From NCBI RefSeq assembly GCF_001541345.2, contig NZ_LMVL02000005.1, forward strand, positions 1-64,000: DNA of 64,000 nt. Direction: 5' to 3'. The notes beneath the pieces are model-generated. The model did no database searches and was not told where the DNA came from. It saw only the letters and a list, made by a program, of their open reading frames with translations. Below, in pieces: positions 47,754 to 59,754 of the stretch. Numbering within the stretch: position 1 is the stretch's first letter; every line of letters starts with the position of its first letter. The stretch comes from Gillisella vitis. Its GTDB lineage: Bacteria; Pseudomonadota; Alphaproteobacteria; Rhizobiales; Rhizobiaceae. Made by a program: the position numbers and the translations under genes.

Positions 47754-49049
47754 TCAGGCCGACTTTCCACCCTTGATAACGCGCTTCACCATCGTTGCCC
47801 GCTTTGCTGCCGAGGTCGGTTGATTGGAATGCTGCTTGGCAAAAGCAACGATGCGCGGCGCAATCTCGCGACGGAACCGAGACCCGGTGAAGACGCCGTA
47901 ATGGCCGACATCCGGCTGCATGTAATGCATGCGCTTGTCATCGGCGAGATTGGTGCAGAGCGTTTGTGCCGCCTTTGTCTGGCCGACGCCGGAAATATCG
48001 TCGTTCTCGCCTTCGACCGTCAAAAGAGCCACATTGCGGATGGCGCCGCAATCGACCGGTTTGCCACGATGCATCAGCTCGCCCTTCGGCAGGGCATGCC
48101 GCATGAACACGGCTTCTACCGTTTGCAGATAGAACTCAGCGGTCAGATCCATAACCGACAGATATTCATCATAGAATTCCCGGTGCTTTTCGGCGGAATC
48201 GCCGTTGTTCTTCACCAGATGCACATAGAAATCTTTCTGGGCAATCATATGCCGATCGAGATTCATCGACATGAATCCTGAAAGCTGAAGGAAGCCCGGA
48301 TAAACGGGCCGCAGGAAACCCGGCTGTGGCCAAGGAACGTTCATGATGACGTTTTCCTCAAACCACTCAATCGGCTTGTTCTTGGCCAGCTCATTAACGG
48401 CTGTCGGATTGATGCGCGTATCGATCGGGCCACCCATCAATGTCATGGAGGACGGCACGAATTCATCGTTTTCTGCCTCCATCCGGGCCACGGCCGCCAG
48501 TACGGGAACGGAGGGCTGGCAGACGGCGACGAGATTGGTGTTTGGGCCGAGATGATGCAGGATCTCAATCACGTAATCGACATAGTCATCGAAGTCGAAA
48601 GTTCCGTCCGTCATCGGCACCATGCGGGCATCGATCCAGTCGGTAATATAAACATCGGCACTCGGCAGCAATGCCTCGACCGTGCCGCGCAGCAAGGTGG
48701 CGTAATGGCCTGACATCGGCGCGACGATCAGGATTTTTGGGTCGTCACTCCGGGGCTGGGTCAGGCTCCGGTTGAAATGAATGAGATTGCAGAACGGCTT
48801 GGACCACGTGATTTCCTCGGTGATCTTCACCGGCGATCCGTCGATCACCGTGGTCGGAAGACCGAATTCGGGCTTGCCATAGCGCCGCGTGTTGCGCTCG
48901 ATCACCTCGAAGCCTGCGGCCATTGTCCGGCCGATAACAGTATGGGTCAGCGGGTTTAGCGGATTGCGGAAGGCCAGACGCATGGCATCTGCCGTGGCAC
49001 GCAAAGGAGCCATGGCTGCGTGATTCATTTCATACAGTTGATAAAACAT
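47754..49049 (-). CDS. phaZ: Intracellular polyhydroxyalkanoate depolymerase
   Basis: A 431-residue alpha/beta-hydrolase that degrades stored polyhydroxybutyrate. The nucleophile elbow is VAVCQPSVPVLAA with Cys177, as in the Ralstonia PhaZ group where Cys replaces Ser. PMSGHYATLLRGTVEALLP and the C-terminal QPDVGHYGVFTGSRF (catalytic His) are family hallmarks. ATG 49049 (MFYQLYEMNHA) is the start; ten extra upstream codons are not conserved. Confidence 0.94.
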   Translation of the reverse strand: MFYQLYEMNHAAMAPLRATADAMRLAFRNPLNPLTHTVIGRTMAAGFEVIERNTRRYGKPEFGLPTTVIDGSPVKITEEITWSKPFCNLIHFNRSLTQPRSDDPKILIVAPMSGHYATLLRGTVEALLPSADVYITDWIDARMVPMTDGTFDFDDYVDYVIEILHHLGPNTNLVAVCQPSVPVLAAVARMEAENDEFVPSSMTLMGGPIDTRINPTAVNELAKNKPIEWFEENVIMNVPWPQPGFLRPVYPGFLQLSGFMSMNLDRHMIAQKDFYVHLVKNNGDSAEKHREFYDEYLSVMDLTAEFYLQTVEAVFMRHALPKGELMHRGKPVDCGAIRNVALLTVEGENDDISGVGQTKAAQTLCTNLADDKRMHYMQPDVGHYGVFTGSRFRREIAPRIVAFAKQHSNQPTSAAKRATMVKRVIKGGKSA

Positions 49050-49469
49050 CGATGCGATCCGCCTCTTCCCTGTTGTCACTCATCCAAAGCTAAACTGGAC
49101 CAGTCGAGCCAAGGTTCCGGCCGGAGTTCAAAGGGGTAAAGAAATTGCTTAGCTCCACCACTATCCAACCTTTGACCAGATAGTATGCACAGAAACCTTT
49201 ATACTTCATAGATTTTATTGCGCGAATCCGCCCATGGGATTTCACACCTTGACAAAGGAGTGATGGAGCTTTCCGGTGCGTTTCGGCCTTGGTTGCCACA
49301 CCTTGCCGGTTGCGGCCACACACCCTATGTGCCGCGAAGAGGTTTGGTCAGGTGTTTCGCAACTCTGCCGTAAAATCAGTGACAATGTCTCGGGATACAT
49401 ATGCTGATCGCAATGATGCGACCCCTGTGCCGCCTTGTTTCGAGACTCCCACATTTTTGAGGTTTGATA
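49050..49469. other. phaZ-nitroreductase divergent intergenic region
   Basis: About 420 bases that must hold the two divergent promoters. It is less GC-rich in the middle (49140-49220). I see no gene, no strong hairpin and no recognised RNA in it. Confidence 0.5.
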
Positions 49470-50066
49470 ATGACAAGCAGCAATCATCGTAACGCCACCC
49501 ATGACATTCACCCGATCTTCCTCGATCGCTGGTCGCCCCGCGCCTTCACAGGCGAGACCATGAGCAAAACCGAATTGCTGACCATCCTTGAAGCGGCGCA
49601 TTGGGCGCCGTCGGCTTTTAACTACCAGCCCTGGCGCTTCGTCTATGCCTTGAAGGGCGACGAACATTTCGATGCCCTGCTGGGTGCCTTGATTGAATTC
49701 AACCAAGGCTGGGCCAAGAATGCCTCCGCTCTGGTTTTCGTCATTTCCGATACGCTGAGCCGCGCGCCCGATGGCTCCGCGCCGAAGCCTTCGCGCAGCC
49801 ACAGCTTCGATGCCGGCGCCGCCTGGGGTTATCTGGCACTCCAGGCCATCCATTCCGGCTTCCATGCCCATGGCATGACCGGCGTGGATTTCGACAAGGC
49901 TGCCAATGTGCTTGGTGTTCCCGCCGATTTCCATATCGAGGCCGCCGTTGCGATTGGCAAGCTGGGGGATAAATCGATCCTGCCTGAAGGCTTGCAGGCA
50001 AAGGAAGTGCCCAATGACCGCAAACCACTGGAAACCGTGGTTTTCGAAGGCAAATTCAAGGCCTGA
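49470..50066 (+). CDS. Nitroreductase family protein
   Basis: A 198-residue flavin (FMN) oxidoreductase-like protein. RWSPRAFTGETMSKTELLTI with AAHWAPSAFNYQPWRF is the FMN phosphate-binding start of the family, and AAVAIGKLGDKSILPEGL is the C-terminal signature. The ATG at 49470 is preceded by GAGG; an in-frame TTG lies six bases before. The physiological substrate is unknown. It ends near a bidirectional terminator shared with gyrB. Confidence 0.9.
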   Translation: MTSSNHRNATHDIHPIFLDRWSPRAFTGETMSKTELLTILEAAHWAPSAFNYQPWRFVYALKGDEHFDALLGALIEFNQGWAKNASALVFVISDTLSRAPDGSAPKPSRSHSFDAGAAWGYLALQAIHSGFHAHGMTGVDFDKAANVLGVPADFHIEAAVAIGKLGDKSILPEGLQAKEVPNDRKPLETVVFEGKFKA

Positions 50067-50151
50067 ATGGCTATTCGGAAGGGTCAGTGAAATGATCCTT
50101 CTCTTATCGCACCGTCCACCAAAGAGGCCTGTGCGGTGCTGTGAGGCCGAA

Positions 50152-50167
50152 TGTTTCACGTGAGTCA
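50152..50167. other. parS-like site 3
   Basis: TGTTTCACGTGAGTCA matches parS at 14 of 16. It is intergenic, between the nitroreductase gene and the terminator before gyrB. Confidence 0.7.
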
Positions 50168-50169
50168 CG

Positions 50170-50205
50170 AAAAAGGCCGTGCTTTTTACAAAGCACGGCC
50201 TTTTT
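50170..50205. terminator. Bidirectional terminator between nitroreductase and gyrB
   Basis: Stem AAAAAGGCCGTGCTTT / AAAGCACGGCCTTTTT; the flanking A and T runs allow it to work on both strands for two convergent genes. Confidence 0.93.
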
Positions 50206-50227
50206 ATTTTGCTATCTGTGAGGTCCG

Positions 50228-52663
<2,436 letters not shown>

Positions 52664-52788
52664 TCAGCGATCTTTCCAGTGTCATAAGCAATATGCGTGG
52701 CCACGACAAAAATTATGGCGAATCACACACGTTGGCACTTTCCGACTATAGGGATTTTGCGGCGACTTCCAAATCGCAGCCATGAAAT

Positions 52789-53184
52789 TCAGCAGGCTTC
52801 CACGGGATTTCCAGGGTTTTGACGGTCCCGCTCGCTTCTGCTCAGGAGTGCGTTGAGATCTTCTATCACATCGGGCGACAAGGTGCGAATCATCCCTGCA
52901 AGCCGGTTGGCAAAAGCGGTATGGGCAGCAGGCAGACCAGCGGTATCCAGCGTCACCCGGGGATGGGAAAGGCCCGCTACGGCAAACAGGTCATCGGCCT
53001 CATCCCAGATGATGTTGAAATAGCCGGCGATGCGTTGCAAGAGGTCGAAGCTCGGCTTGCCACGCCGTCCGTGTTCGAGCGCCGAAAGATAGGCTGGGGT
53101 CACCCCAATCGCCTTGGCCATGTCTTTCTGGCTCACACCCTTACGCTCCCGAAGTCCACGCACCGCATCGCCGAAGGGGGTCAT
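52789..53184 (-). CDS. XRE family transcriptional regulator
   Basis: A 131-residue regulator. The N-terminal helix-turn-helix is RERKGVSQKDMAKAIGVTPA with YLSALEHGRRGKPS; the rest is of unknown function. ATG overlaps the smr stop by four bases. It is the last gene of a timA-mltA-smr-xre unit, an arrangement I recall as conserved in Rhizobiales. Its target is unknown. Confidence 0.9.
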   Translation of the reverse strand: MTPFGDAVRGLRERKGVSQKDMAKAIGVTPAYLSALEHGRRGKPSFDLLQRIAGYFNIIWDEADDLFAVAGLSHPRVTLDTAGLPAAHTAFANRLAGMIRTLSPDVIEDLNALLSRSERDRQNPGNPVEAC

Positions 53185-53759
53185 TGTCCATCCCCACCAA
53201 ATCGCTCTCCGCCCTGGCGCGCCAAGCGGACATAAAGCGCGCCCTCCCCGCCGTGATGATGGGCTGCTGGCTCATGAGAAGAAATCAAGTAACGGAACTC
53301 CGGCTTAGAAAACCACAGCGGCACCGCCCGTTTCAAGGCACCTTCGCTGCCCATCGAACTGCCCTTGCCGGTGATGATCAAGACGTGGCGAAGTCCACGC
53401 TCATGGGCGCGCACAAGAAACTCCAACAGGATCGCATGGGCTTCGCTCTGGAACAGTCCGTGCAGATCGATGCGGGCTTCCAACTTGAGCTTGCCGCGCG
53501 ACAACTTGCGCTTGACAGGACGCTCCAGCGGATGGTGGAGACCGGAGGGCTTCTTCGGCTCAGGCTTTGCGGCGGAACTTTCCAGCGAGGCGCGCATGGC
53601 AGCAAGGCCGGGTTCCAACACTTTAGACGCTTCCAACTCCGTCAAGGCGTCTTCAAAGGCGGTCAACTCTTCCAGGCGACCGGCCATGGGTCGTGTGGTG
53701 CGCGCCACCTTGCCCCACAAAATACGGTCTTCCGTACTGATCCTGTCCCTGCCCGCCAT
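53181..53759 (-). CDS. Smr-domain protein
   Basis: A 192-residue protein with an Smr (small MutS-related) domain from about residue 90: ARIDLHGLFQSEAHAILLEF, VLIITGKGSSMGSEGALKRA, then HHGGEGALYVRL at the C-terminus. Smr domains have nuclease activity in some proteins. The start is ATG 53759 (TTG at 53762 is also in frame); it overlaps the mltA stop as TGATG. The N-terminal half is charged and low in complexity. Confidence 0.9.
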   Translation of the reverse strand: MAGRDRISTEDRILWGKVARTTRPMAGRLEELTAFEDALTELEASKVLEPGLAAMRASLESSAAKPEPKKPSGLHHPLERPVKRKLSRGKLKLEARIDLHGLFQSEAHAILLEFLVRAHERGLRHVLIITGKGSSMGSEGALKRAVPLWFSKPEFRYLISSHEPAAHHHGGEGALYVRLARQGGERFGGDGQ

Positions 53760-54904
53760 CAACCAAACCTCGACTCGACCCTTTTAGCGGCCTGCTTCGG
53801 GATCAGGATATAGAAATCCGCGTCGTTGCGCACCGCCCCGGCAAGATTTCCTGCTTCATCGCTAGAGCCGGTGAAGATGTCGCCGCGCGCCGGTCCGACA
53901 ATCGCCGAGCCCGTATCGAGCGCCAGCATCAATCGCGCAAAAGGCTTGCCGCTATCCAAACCCGTCGGATCTTGGGACGTCAGGGTGGGGGAATGAATGA
54001 AAAACGGAAAGCCGAATGTATGGATCGTCCGGTCCACTGCCAAGGATCGTCCTGCCACCAGCGGCACTTTCGCCGCCGCGATCGGACCGCGTGACAGGTC
54101 ACCAACCTCGGCTTCTCGGAAAAAGATATAGGACCGATTATGCCACAAGACGTCATCGACCTGATCGGGATGAGACGCGAGCCAGACGCGGATCGCCTGC
54201 ATCGACATCGCCTCGGCAGCAATTTCACCGCGCTTTAGCAGTAATCCGCCGATACCGGAAAAAGGATGACCCGCCTTGGCGGCATAGGTAATCCGTCCAA
54301 CCCGCCCATCCGCATAACGCAGCCGTGCGGCACCCTGGACATGGACGAAAAATACATCGACTTTCGATTTGGCCCAGGCGATTTCCAGCCCGCGTCCCTG
54401 CAGAACGCCCTGGTCGATGGCCTGACGATCCGGATAATAGGTCACGCCGTCATCGTTCTTCAGCCCGAACACATAGGACGAATCGATATTTTCAGGCCGG
54501 TTTTGATCGTCAAGATCGATCAAATCATCAGGTCTGCGGTAAAACGGAAAGCGATAGAGATCGTCAGGATGATCGGAAACCTCGATGTCGGGCTCGTAAA
54601 AAGCCGTAACGAAACCCGCCTTCCCATCCGTGCGCACGACATGAAAAACCTGGCATTCGTCTTCCAGCAGGCGCCGCAATGCGTCGCCGTCTGCTCGTGG
54701 TAATGCCGCTGCCTTTTCAAGCAGCGGCACAAGATCCTGCGCAGTCAAACCCAACTGGCCGGGCCGGTAAGGCTTGACCGTGGTCAGATAATCCAGGCAA
54801 TCGGCCATTGCCGGCAAAAGCGCCGAGGGATCGTCAGCGTCCCAACCGGGGAGTTGGTCGAAGCCAACCGGCTCCAGCCGAAACTTCGTCGCTTCACCAC
54901 TCAT
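53759..54904 (-). CDS. mltA: Murein transglycosylase A
   Basis: A 381-residue lytic transglycosylase of the MltA family. LTGFYEPDIEVS-like and GDPFSGIGGLL-like 3D domain regions are present; near the C-terminus LMLALDTGSAIVGPARGDIF carries the catalytic-Asp signature of the 3D fold. No lipoprotein signal is seen at the chosen start (MSGEATKFRLE), so export is unclear. It overlaps timA by four bases (ATGA). Catalytic residues fit the family; the protein should cut glycan strands. Confidence 0.9.
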   Translation of the reverse strand: MSGEATKFRLEPVGFDQLPGWDADDPSALLPAMADCLDYLTTVKPYRPGQLGLTAQDLVPLLEKAAALPRADGDALRRLLEDECQVFHVVRTDGKAGFVTAFYEPDIEVSDHPDDLYRFPFYRRPDDLIDLDDQNRPENIDSSYVFGLKNDDGVTYYPDRQAIDQGVLQGRGLEIAWAKSKVDVFFVHVQGAARLRYADGRVGRITYAAKAGHPFSGIGGLLLKRGEIAAEAMSMQAIRVWLASHPDQVDDVLWHNRSYIFFREAEVGDLSRGPIAAAKVPLVAGRSLAVDRTIHTFGFPFFIHSPTLTSQDPTGLDSGKPFARLMLALDTGSAIVGPARGDIFTGSSDEAGNLAGAVRNDADFYILIPKQAAKRVESRFG

Positions 54905-55599
54905 TGGTCGGATTCGGTGGCGATCAGCTTCCAGTTCGGATCGCGTGAGCGCGTGTCGCGGGCAAAGGTCCAGATATCGTTGACATCGCCAACTGATTCC
55001 GCGTCACCCTCGATCACCGCACCTTGACTGTCATAAGTCGCGGAAATCAACTGGCTAACCAGCCGTACGGTGATCTGGACTTCCTGGCCCCGGACTTCGG
55101 CACCGGTGATTTCCGCCTTGTCGATACCGACAAAAGTGGATTTCATCACTTCACCGCGCTGTTCGCGCTCGGTGATCGCTGCATCAAAACCGTCATAGAC
55201 CTCACGCGACAGCAGATCCTTCAAGCTCTTCCTGTCGCCAGTTGCAAAGGCCGTGACAATCATTTCGTAGGCCATGCGCGCACCGTTAAGGAATTCCTTT
55301 GGCACAAAGCTCGGATCAACCTCCACGACCTGGCGCAATTGCTGGTTCAGCGGGGTGCCGGCCGGGGCATAGGCGTCGATCGCCGTCTGGCGTTCCTCGC
55401 CATCGGCCTCGTCGCGTCGGGGTAAAGTCACCACCCGCGCATCTTCCGCTGCTGGAGATGCAGCGTCCGGACGTCCGGCGAAAGGATCTTTCGGTGGCTT
55501 TTCATTGCCAGTGCGACGTCCCAATACGCTGCGCAGCTGCCAGAAAATCAGGACCGCAGCCACCAGAAAGAAGAGAGTCACAAAATCATTAGAACCCAT
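54901..55599 (-). CDS. Tim44/TimA family protein
   Basis: A 232-residue protein with an N-terminal membrane helix (VTLFFLVAAVLIFWQL) and a Tim44-like domain from about residue 90 (FLNGARMAYEMIVTAFATGD). The domain is named for the mitochondrial import motor subunit; the bacterial ones are predicted membrane-associated adaptors. Start ATG 55599 (MGSNDFV); a GTG two codons earlier is possible. It heads the four-gene operon and is divergent from fxsA. Confidence 0.9.
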   Translation of the reverse strand: MGSNDFVTLFFLVAAVLIFWQLRSVLGRRTGNEKPPKDPFAGRPDAASPAAEDARVVTLPRRDEADGEERQTAIDAYAPAGTPLNQQLRQVVEVDPSFVPKEFLNGARMAYEMIVTAFATGDRKSLKDLLSREVYDGFDAAITEREQRGEVMKSTFVGIDKAEITGAEVRGQEVQITVRLVSQLISATYDSQGAVIEGDAESVGDVNDIWTFARDTRSRDPNWKLIATESDQ

Positions 55600-55720
55600 T
55601 GCCACCGCACCGCTGTTTAATTTGAAGCTTTCTCACTCCATATAGTCTGCCTGGATGCTGCATTCAAATAGCCGATGCCACTTCTTTAGAGTCTCACGAT
55701 AATCGTTTAAAGGAAACCAA

Positions 55721-56251
55721 ATGCGACTGACCGCCCTTTTCCTGTTGCTACTGCCTTTGATGGAGATCGCCGGCTTTGTCCTGGTCGGGCAATGGCTGGG
55801 TGTTCTGCCCACGATGGCGCTGGTGATCGGCTCCAGTCTGCTCGGCCTGCTGGTGCTCAGGAGCCAGGGGATCAGTCTTGCCCAGCGCCTGCGCCGTCCG
55901 CGGTCAAACGACCCGGAACGAGCGGCCAAAGGCGTCCTGAGTGGCACGGCACAGATGTTCGGCGGACTATTGCTGATATTGCCGGGCTTCATCACGGATA
56001 TTCTTGGCCTGCTGCTCCTAGTGCCAATGGTGCGCTCTGCGCTTTGGAAGATCATCAGCCCAAGACTTGTCTTCGTACAACGTGGCGGACGGGGGCCTGG
56101 CTGGCAAGGCCCAAACGGTCCGTCATCCTCGGAACCAGGGCCGGCAAAAGCAGAGGACATCATCGATCTCGATGAAAAGGACTATCAAAGGCACAATTCC
56201 AACGGCTCCTCGCCCTGGACTCGGTTGCCAGGGGATGACGGCAAGAGATAA
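55721..56251 (+). CDS. fxsA: FxsA family membrane protein
   Basis: A 176-residue protein with four membrane helices (LFLLLLPLMEIAGFVLVG, MALVIGSSLLGLLVL, GGLLLILPGFITDILGL and a short last one). FxsA in E. coli makes cells less open to exclusion of phage T7 by F plasmids; the general role is unknown. The C-terminal tail is charged. It is followed by secB at 78 bases. Confidence 0.92.
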   Translation: MRLTALFLLLLPLMEIAGFVLVGQWLGVLPTMALVIGSSLLGLLVLRSQGISLAQRLRRPRSNDPERAAKGVLSGTAQMFGGLLLILPGFITDILGLLLLVPMVRSALWKIISPRLVFVQRGGRGPGWQGPNGPSSSEPGPAKAEDIIDLDEKDYQRHNSNGSSPWTRLPGDDGKR

Positions 56252-56329
56252 GCGCCAGGGCGAAAGGCTTGTAAGGCCCACCTTGAAATGATAGATGGCC
56301 TCGAACCATAAAAGCCTTGAGGAACCCCA

Positions 56330-56791
56330 ATGGCCAATGAAAACAGCAATGGGGCGGAAAGCCCGTCCCTGAATATCCTTGCACAATATATCAAGGATCT
56401 GTCCTTCGAAAATCCGGGTGCGCCGCGCTCGCTCCAGGCCCGGGACAAGGCCCCTTCGATCAATATCAATGTCAACGTCAACGCCAATCCTTTGTCGGAC
56501 AATGATTTCGACGTGGTCCTGTCGCTGACCGCCGAAGCCCGCGACGACGACAAAGTGGTTTTTGCAGCCGAACTGGTTTATGGCGGCGTCTTCCGCATCA
56601 CCGGGTTCCCGCAGGAACATATGCTGCCGGTGCTGTTCATCGAATGCCCACGCCTGCTCTTCCCGTTCGCGCGCCAGATCATCGCTGATGCCACACGCAA
56701 TGGCGGTTTCCCGCCGCTGATGATCGATCCGATCGATTTTGCTCAGATGTTTGCCCAGCGCTTTGCCGAGGAGCAGGGTCGGGTCAACTGA
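56330..56791 (+). CDS. secB: Protein-export chaperone SecB
   Basis: A 153-residue homotetrameric chaperone that keeps precursors unfolded for SecA. Core segments [17 protein letters not shown] and [17 protein letters not shown] are present, plus [20 protein letters not shown]. Length is normal. The stop is followed by a bidirectional terminator. Confidence 0.96.
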   Translation: MANENSNGAESPSLNILAQYIKDLSFENPGAPRSLQARDKAPSININVNVNANPLSDNDFDVVLSLTAEARDDDKVVFAAELVYGGVFRITGFPQEHMLPVLFIECPRLLFPFARQIIADATRNGGFPPLMIDPIDFAQMFAQRFAEEQGRVN

Positions 56792-56823
56792 TCCTTGCGT
56801 CATCTCGCTGTTTATCTCAGCAC

Positions 56824-56854
56824 AAAAAAGCCCGGTCGATCCGGGCTTTTTTTT
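56824..56854. terminator. Bidirectional terminator between secB and dnaQ
   Basis: Stem AAAAAAGCCCGG / CCGGGCTTTTTT with loop TCGAT, flanked by A and T runs; serves convergent secB and dnaQ. Confidence 0.93.
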
Positions 56855-56876
56855 ATATCGAATAAGGCAATGACGA

Positions 56877-57587
56877 TTATTCGACTTGATTATAATACGC
56901 CCAGATCGCTTTTTGGCCAAGCCGCTTGACCAGGGCAGCATGGCGCTCCTGTTCGGCCTCGGTTAGACGCGGTGCCAGTGTTTTTGGGCGGGCGGCAATT
57001 TCTACCGTAATATTGCTATCCTGAGTGCGGGATCGCTTGTCGCTGTTTCCCGACTGCTCAAGACCGAAGGTCGCCTGACGGCCGCCCAGCATTTCGATAT
57101 AAACTTCGGCCAGAAGTTCGGAGTCGAGCAAGGCGCCATGCTTGGTGCGATGGGAATTGTCGATGCCATAGCGTCGGCAAAGCGCATCAAGCGAGTTGGG
57201 ACCCATCGGGTGTTTGCGCCGCGCCAGAGACAGTGTATCGACAACATGTTCCGGCCCGACCGGCGGACGACCCAACCTCTCGAACTCGGCATTGATAAAT
57301 CCCATGTCGAATGTGGCATTATGCGCCACCCATTTCGCGCCATCGAAAAACGCCACCAGATCCTCAACGATATCGGCGAAGACCGGCTTGTCCTTCAAAA
57401 ACTCAGGTGTGATGCCGTGAACTGCCAAGGCATCCGGGTGAATGGCCCGGTCGGCAGGATTGATATAGACGTGAAAACTGCGGCCGGTCGGGAAATGATT
57501 GAACAGTTCAATGCCACCGATTTCAATCACCCGGTCCAGCTTGCTTTCCAGTCCGGTGGTTTCCGTATCGAAAACGATTTCCCGCAT
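56877..57587 (-). CDS. dnaQ: DNA polymerase III subunit epsilon
   Basis: A 236-residue proofreading exonuclease. Exo I is REIVFDTETTGLE near the start, Exo II is AKWVAHNATFDMGFINAE, and Exo III is RTKHGALLDSELLAEVY. Start ATG 57587 is chosen because MREIVFDTETTG is the conserved start; the frame opens 26 codons earlier. It is last in the PPSR-maf-aroE-coaE-dnaQ operon. Confidence 0.96.
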   Translation of the reverse strand: MREIVFDTETTGLESKLDRVIEIGGIELFNHFPTGRSFHVYINPADRAIHPDALAVHGITPEFLKDKPVFADIVEDLVAFFDGAKWVAHNATFDMGFINAEFERLGRPPVGPEHVVDTLSLARRKHPMGPNSLDALCRRYGIDNSHRTKHGALLDSELLAEVYIEMLGGRQATFGLEQSGNSDKRSRTQDSNITVEIAARPKTLAPRLTEAEQERHAALVKRLGQKAIWAYYNQVE

Positions 57588-57686
57588 TATTGCTCCGTCA
57601 CTTGATTTTGTGTTTAGCTTTGGCTGCTGGCAGATCGCTATTCCAGACGCCACGTCATTTCCCAAGAAAACACTGGTGATTTGATG

Positions 57687-58274
57687 TCAAGTTTCCCCAC
57701 GTAGGGTGGAAACGATGGCTTTTACCTGGGTCTGTGCCACCTTAAGGCCTTGTCCGGTGTCAATCACGAAATCCGCACGGGCCCGCTTTTCAGCATCCGG
57801 CATCTGCCGCGACAAAACCAGCGCAAGTTTTTCTTCGCTCCAGCCTGGTCGCGCCAGAACCCTACGCCTTTGAGTATCGGCATCGCAACTGACGACAACG
57901 ACCTTATCAAGCCGTTTTTCTCCGCCGGTTTCAAACAGCAGCGGAATATCGAAAACCACCAGATCGGCGCCCGCCAATTCCTGATCTTCCAGAAAGTCCT
58001 GTTGCTTGTCACGCACCAGCGGGTGAACGATTGCCTCGAGCTGCTTAAGTTTACCCGGATTCTGAGCCAGAGTCCGACTGAGAATTTCCCGATCTACGAC
58101 TCCAGAAACAACCGCTTCGGGAAACACCGAGCCGATCGGAGCGACCGCATCACCCCGGTACAGGTCATGCACGGCCGCATCCGCATCGTAGACCGGCACA
58201 CCTTCCTGGCGAAAAAAATCTGCCGTCGTTGTCTTGCCCATGCCAATCGAGCCGGTCAGACCGATGCGGATCAT
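57687..58274 (-). CDS. coaE: Dephospho-CoA kinase
   Basis: A 195-residue enzyme for the last step of coenzyme A synthesis. The P-loop is [18 protein letters not shown] at the N-terminus and [12 protein letters not shown] is the central signature. Its ATG overlaps the aroE stop by four bases. Confidence 0.96.
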   Translation of the reverse strand: MIRIGLTGSIGMGKTTTADFFRQEGVPVYDADAAVHDLYRGDAVAPIGSVFPEAVVSGVVDREILSRTLAQNPGKLKQLEAIVHPLVRDKQQDFLEDQELAGADLVVFDIPLLFETGGEKRLDKVVVVSCDADTQRRRVLARPGWSEEKLALVLSRQMPDAEKRARADFVIDTGQGLKVAQTQVKAIVSTLRGET

Positions 58275-59131
58275 GGCTGCTTCTCCAGATCGGCAATCAA
58301 CAACTGCCGCAAATCATCCGTCACCTGTGGCCGGACGCCGAACCATTTTTCAAATCCCGGTACGGCCTGATGCAAAAGCATGCCAAGACCATCCACCGTG
58401 GCAAAGCCCGCCGCCCTCGCCTGCCGTAGCAGACCGGTTTCAAGCGGCGTGTAGACAATATCCGTTACCAAAGCGCTGGGAGAAAGCTTGTCCCAGTCGA
58501 TCTGTGGAACATCTTCCCCGTTCATGCCGAGAGACGTGGTGTTGACCAAGAGGTCCGTGCCCTGCAAAACCTCCTGCAACTGATCCCTCCCATGCGCCTG
58601 GACAGCAACGCCGAAATGATCCGCCAGATCTTGCGCTCGGGACAGAGTTCGATTGACAACATGAATATGGTCCAATCCCCGATCGAGTAATCCCTGAATG
58701 ATCGCTCGACTGGCACCACCCGCCCCCAGCACGATAGCCTTGCGCGCCTTGTCCCAGCCTGCATGGCCCTGGTCCAGATTGGCGAGAAAGCCGTAAACGT
58801 CGGTATTGGTGGCGTGGATAAGACCATTTTCAAGCCAAAGCGTATTGGCAGCCCCAAGTTGCCTTGCGACCATATCTGGCACATCCGCCATTTGAAAAGC
58901 GGCTTCCTTATGGGGAATGGTAATGTTGCCGCCTCGATAGCGGGTCTTGCCCGTTTTGAGGCTGGTGAAAAAATCCGCTATGTCCGCCGGGTTGATCTCG
59001 AGTTTCTCGTAGCCACCCACCAGACCGTGCTGCTGAAGCCAATATCTATGAATAACAGGCGAACGCGAATGCTTGATTGGGTAGCCGGCAACAAAGGCAC
59101 CGGTCAAAAATGTTTCACGTGAATCATGCAT
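58271..59131 (-). CDS. aroE: Shikimate dehydrogenase (NADP+)
   Basis: A 286-residue enzyme of aromatic amino acid synthesis. The shikimate site is [17 protein letters not shown] with [13 protein letters not shown], and the NADP loop is [15 protein letters not shown] 59131 ([11 protein letters not shown]) is the likely start; a TTG two codons upstream is possible. A parS-like site falls on the codons for DSRET at the start, and the ATG overlaps the maf stop by eight bases. Confidence 0.96.
   Translation of the reverse strand: MHDSRETFLTGAFVAGYPIKHSRSPVIHRYWLQQHGLVGGYEKLEINPADIADFFTSLKTGKTRYRGGNITIPHKEAAFQMADVPDMVARQLGAANTLWLENGLIHATNTDVYGFLANLDQGHAGWDKARKAIVLGAGGASRAIIQGLLDRGLDHIHVVNRTLSRAQDLADHFGVAVQAHGRDQLQEVLQGTDLLVNTTSLGMNGEDVPQIDWDKLSPSALVTDIVYTPLETGLLRQARAAGFATVDGLGMLLHQAVPGFEKWFGVRPQVTDDLRQLLIADLEKQP
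59111..59126. other. parS-like site 4, at the start of aroE
   Basis: TGTTTCACGTGAATCA matches parS at 15 of 16 positions, the best in the window, and lies 1.5-1.8 kb from the presumed origin. It overlaps the 5' end of the aroE coding sequence. Confidence 0.8.
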
Positions 59132-59723
59132 GTACAATGTCCAATTCGCGTAGTTTCTCCATCAGGGGCAAAAGTGGTACGCCGACGATGGTAAAATAGT
59201 CCCCGACGATATCTGAAAACAATTGCACGCCCAAGCCTTCGATCTGGTAGCCACCAACGCTTTTCAAGATCCCCTCGCCTACCCGATCGAGATAATCATC
59301 GAGAAATGTCTCGCTGAACATCCTCATGGTCATTTGTGCCGTCGAGACATGTCGCCAGACAACCTCACCCTGTTTCGCCAGTGCCAGCGCGCTATACAGC
59401 ACGTGGGTTTCACCCCGCAGGCTGAGCAATTGGCCACGAGCGAATGTCAGATCCTTCGGTTTGTGGTAAATCCGTTCGCCTAGCGCCAAAACCTGATCGC
59501 CGCCAATCACCAGGCCGTTCGGCACCTGCCGGCTCACGGCCGAGGCCTTTTCGCAGGCGAGGACCTGTGCAAGCTCTTGTGGTGACACGTTCTGATGTTC
59601 GGCCCGACCTTCGATTTCGCGCTCATCGATATCGGGTGCCATCGCCGTGAAGCGTAAACCAGCCTGTTCCAGCAATTGCCGGCGGAAAGGACTGGTCGAT
59701 GCAAGAATAACGGGAATAGTCAT
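59124..59723 (-). CDS. maf: Maf family nucleoside triphosphate pyrophosphatase
   Basis: A 199-residue Maf-like protein that hydrolyses non-canonical or canonical nucleotides and has been linked to septum inhibition. The signature [17 protein letters not shown] with [10 protein letters not shown] is present. ATG 59723 (MTIPVILAS) is the start, 31 bases from the PPSR stop; the longer frame is not conserved. Confidence 0.95.
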   Translation of the reverse strand: MTIPVILASTSPFRRQLLEQAGLRFTAMAPDIDEREIEGRAEHQNVSPQELAQVLACEKASAVSRQVPNGLVIGGDQVLALGERIYHKPKDLTFARGQLLSLRGETHVLYSALALAKQGEVVWRHVSTAQMTMRMFSETFLDDYLDRVGEGILKSVGGYQIEGLGVQLFSDIVGDYFTIVGVPLLPLMEKLRELDIVHA

Positions 59724-59754
59724 GATTGCCTCAACTTTAAAAAACCGTCCGGCA

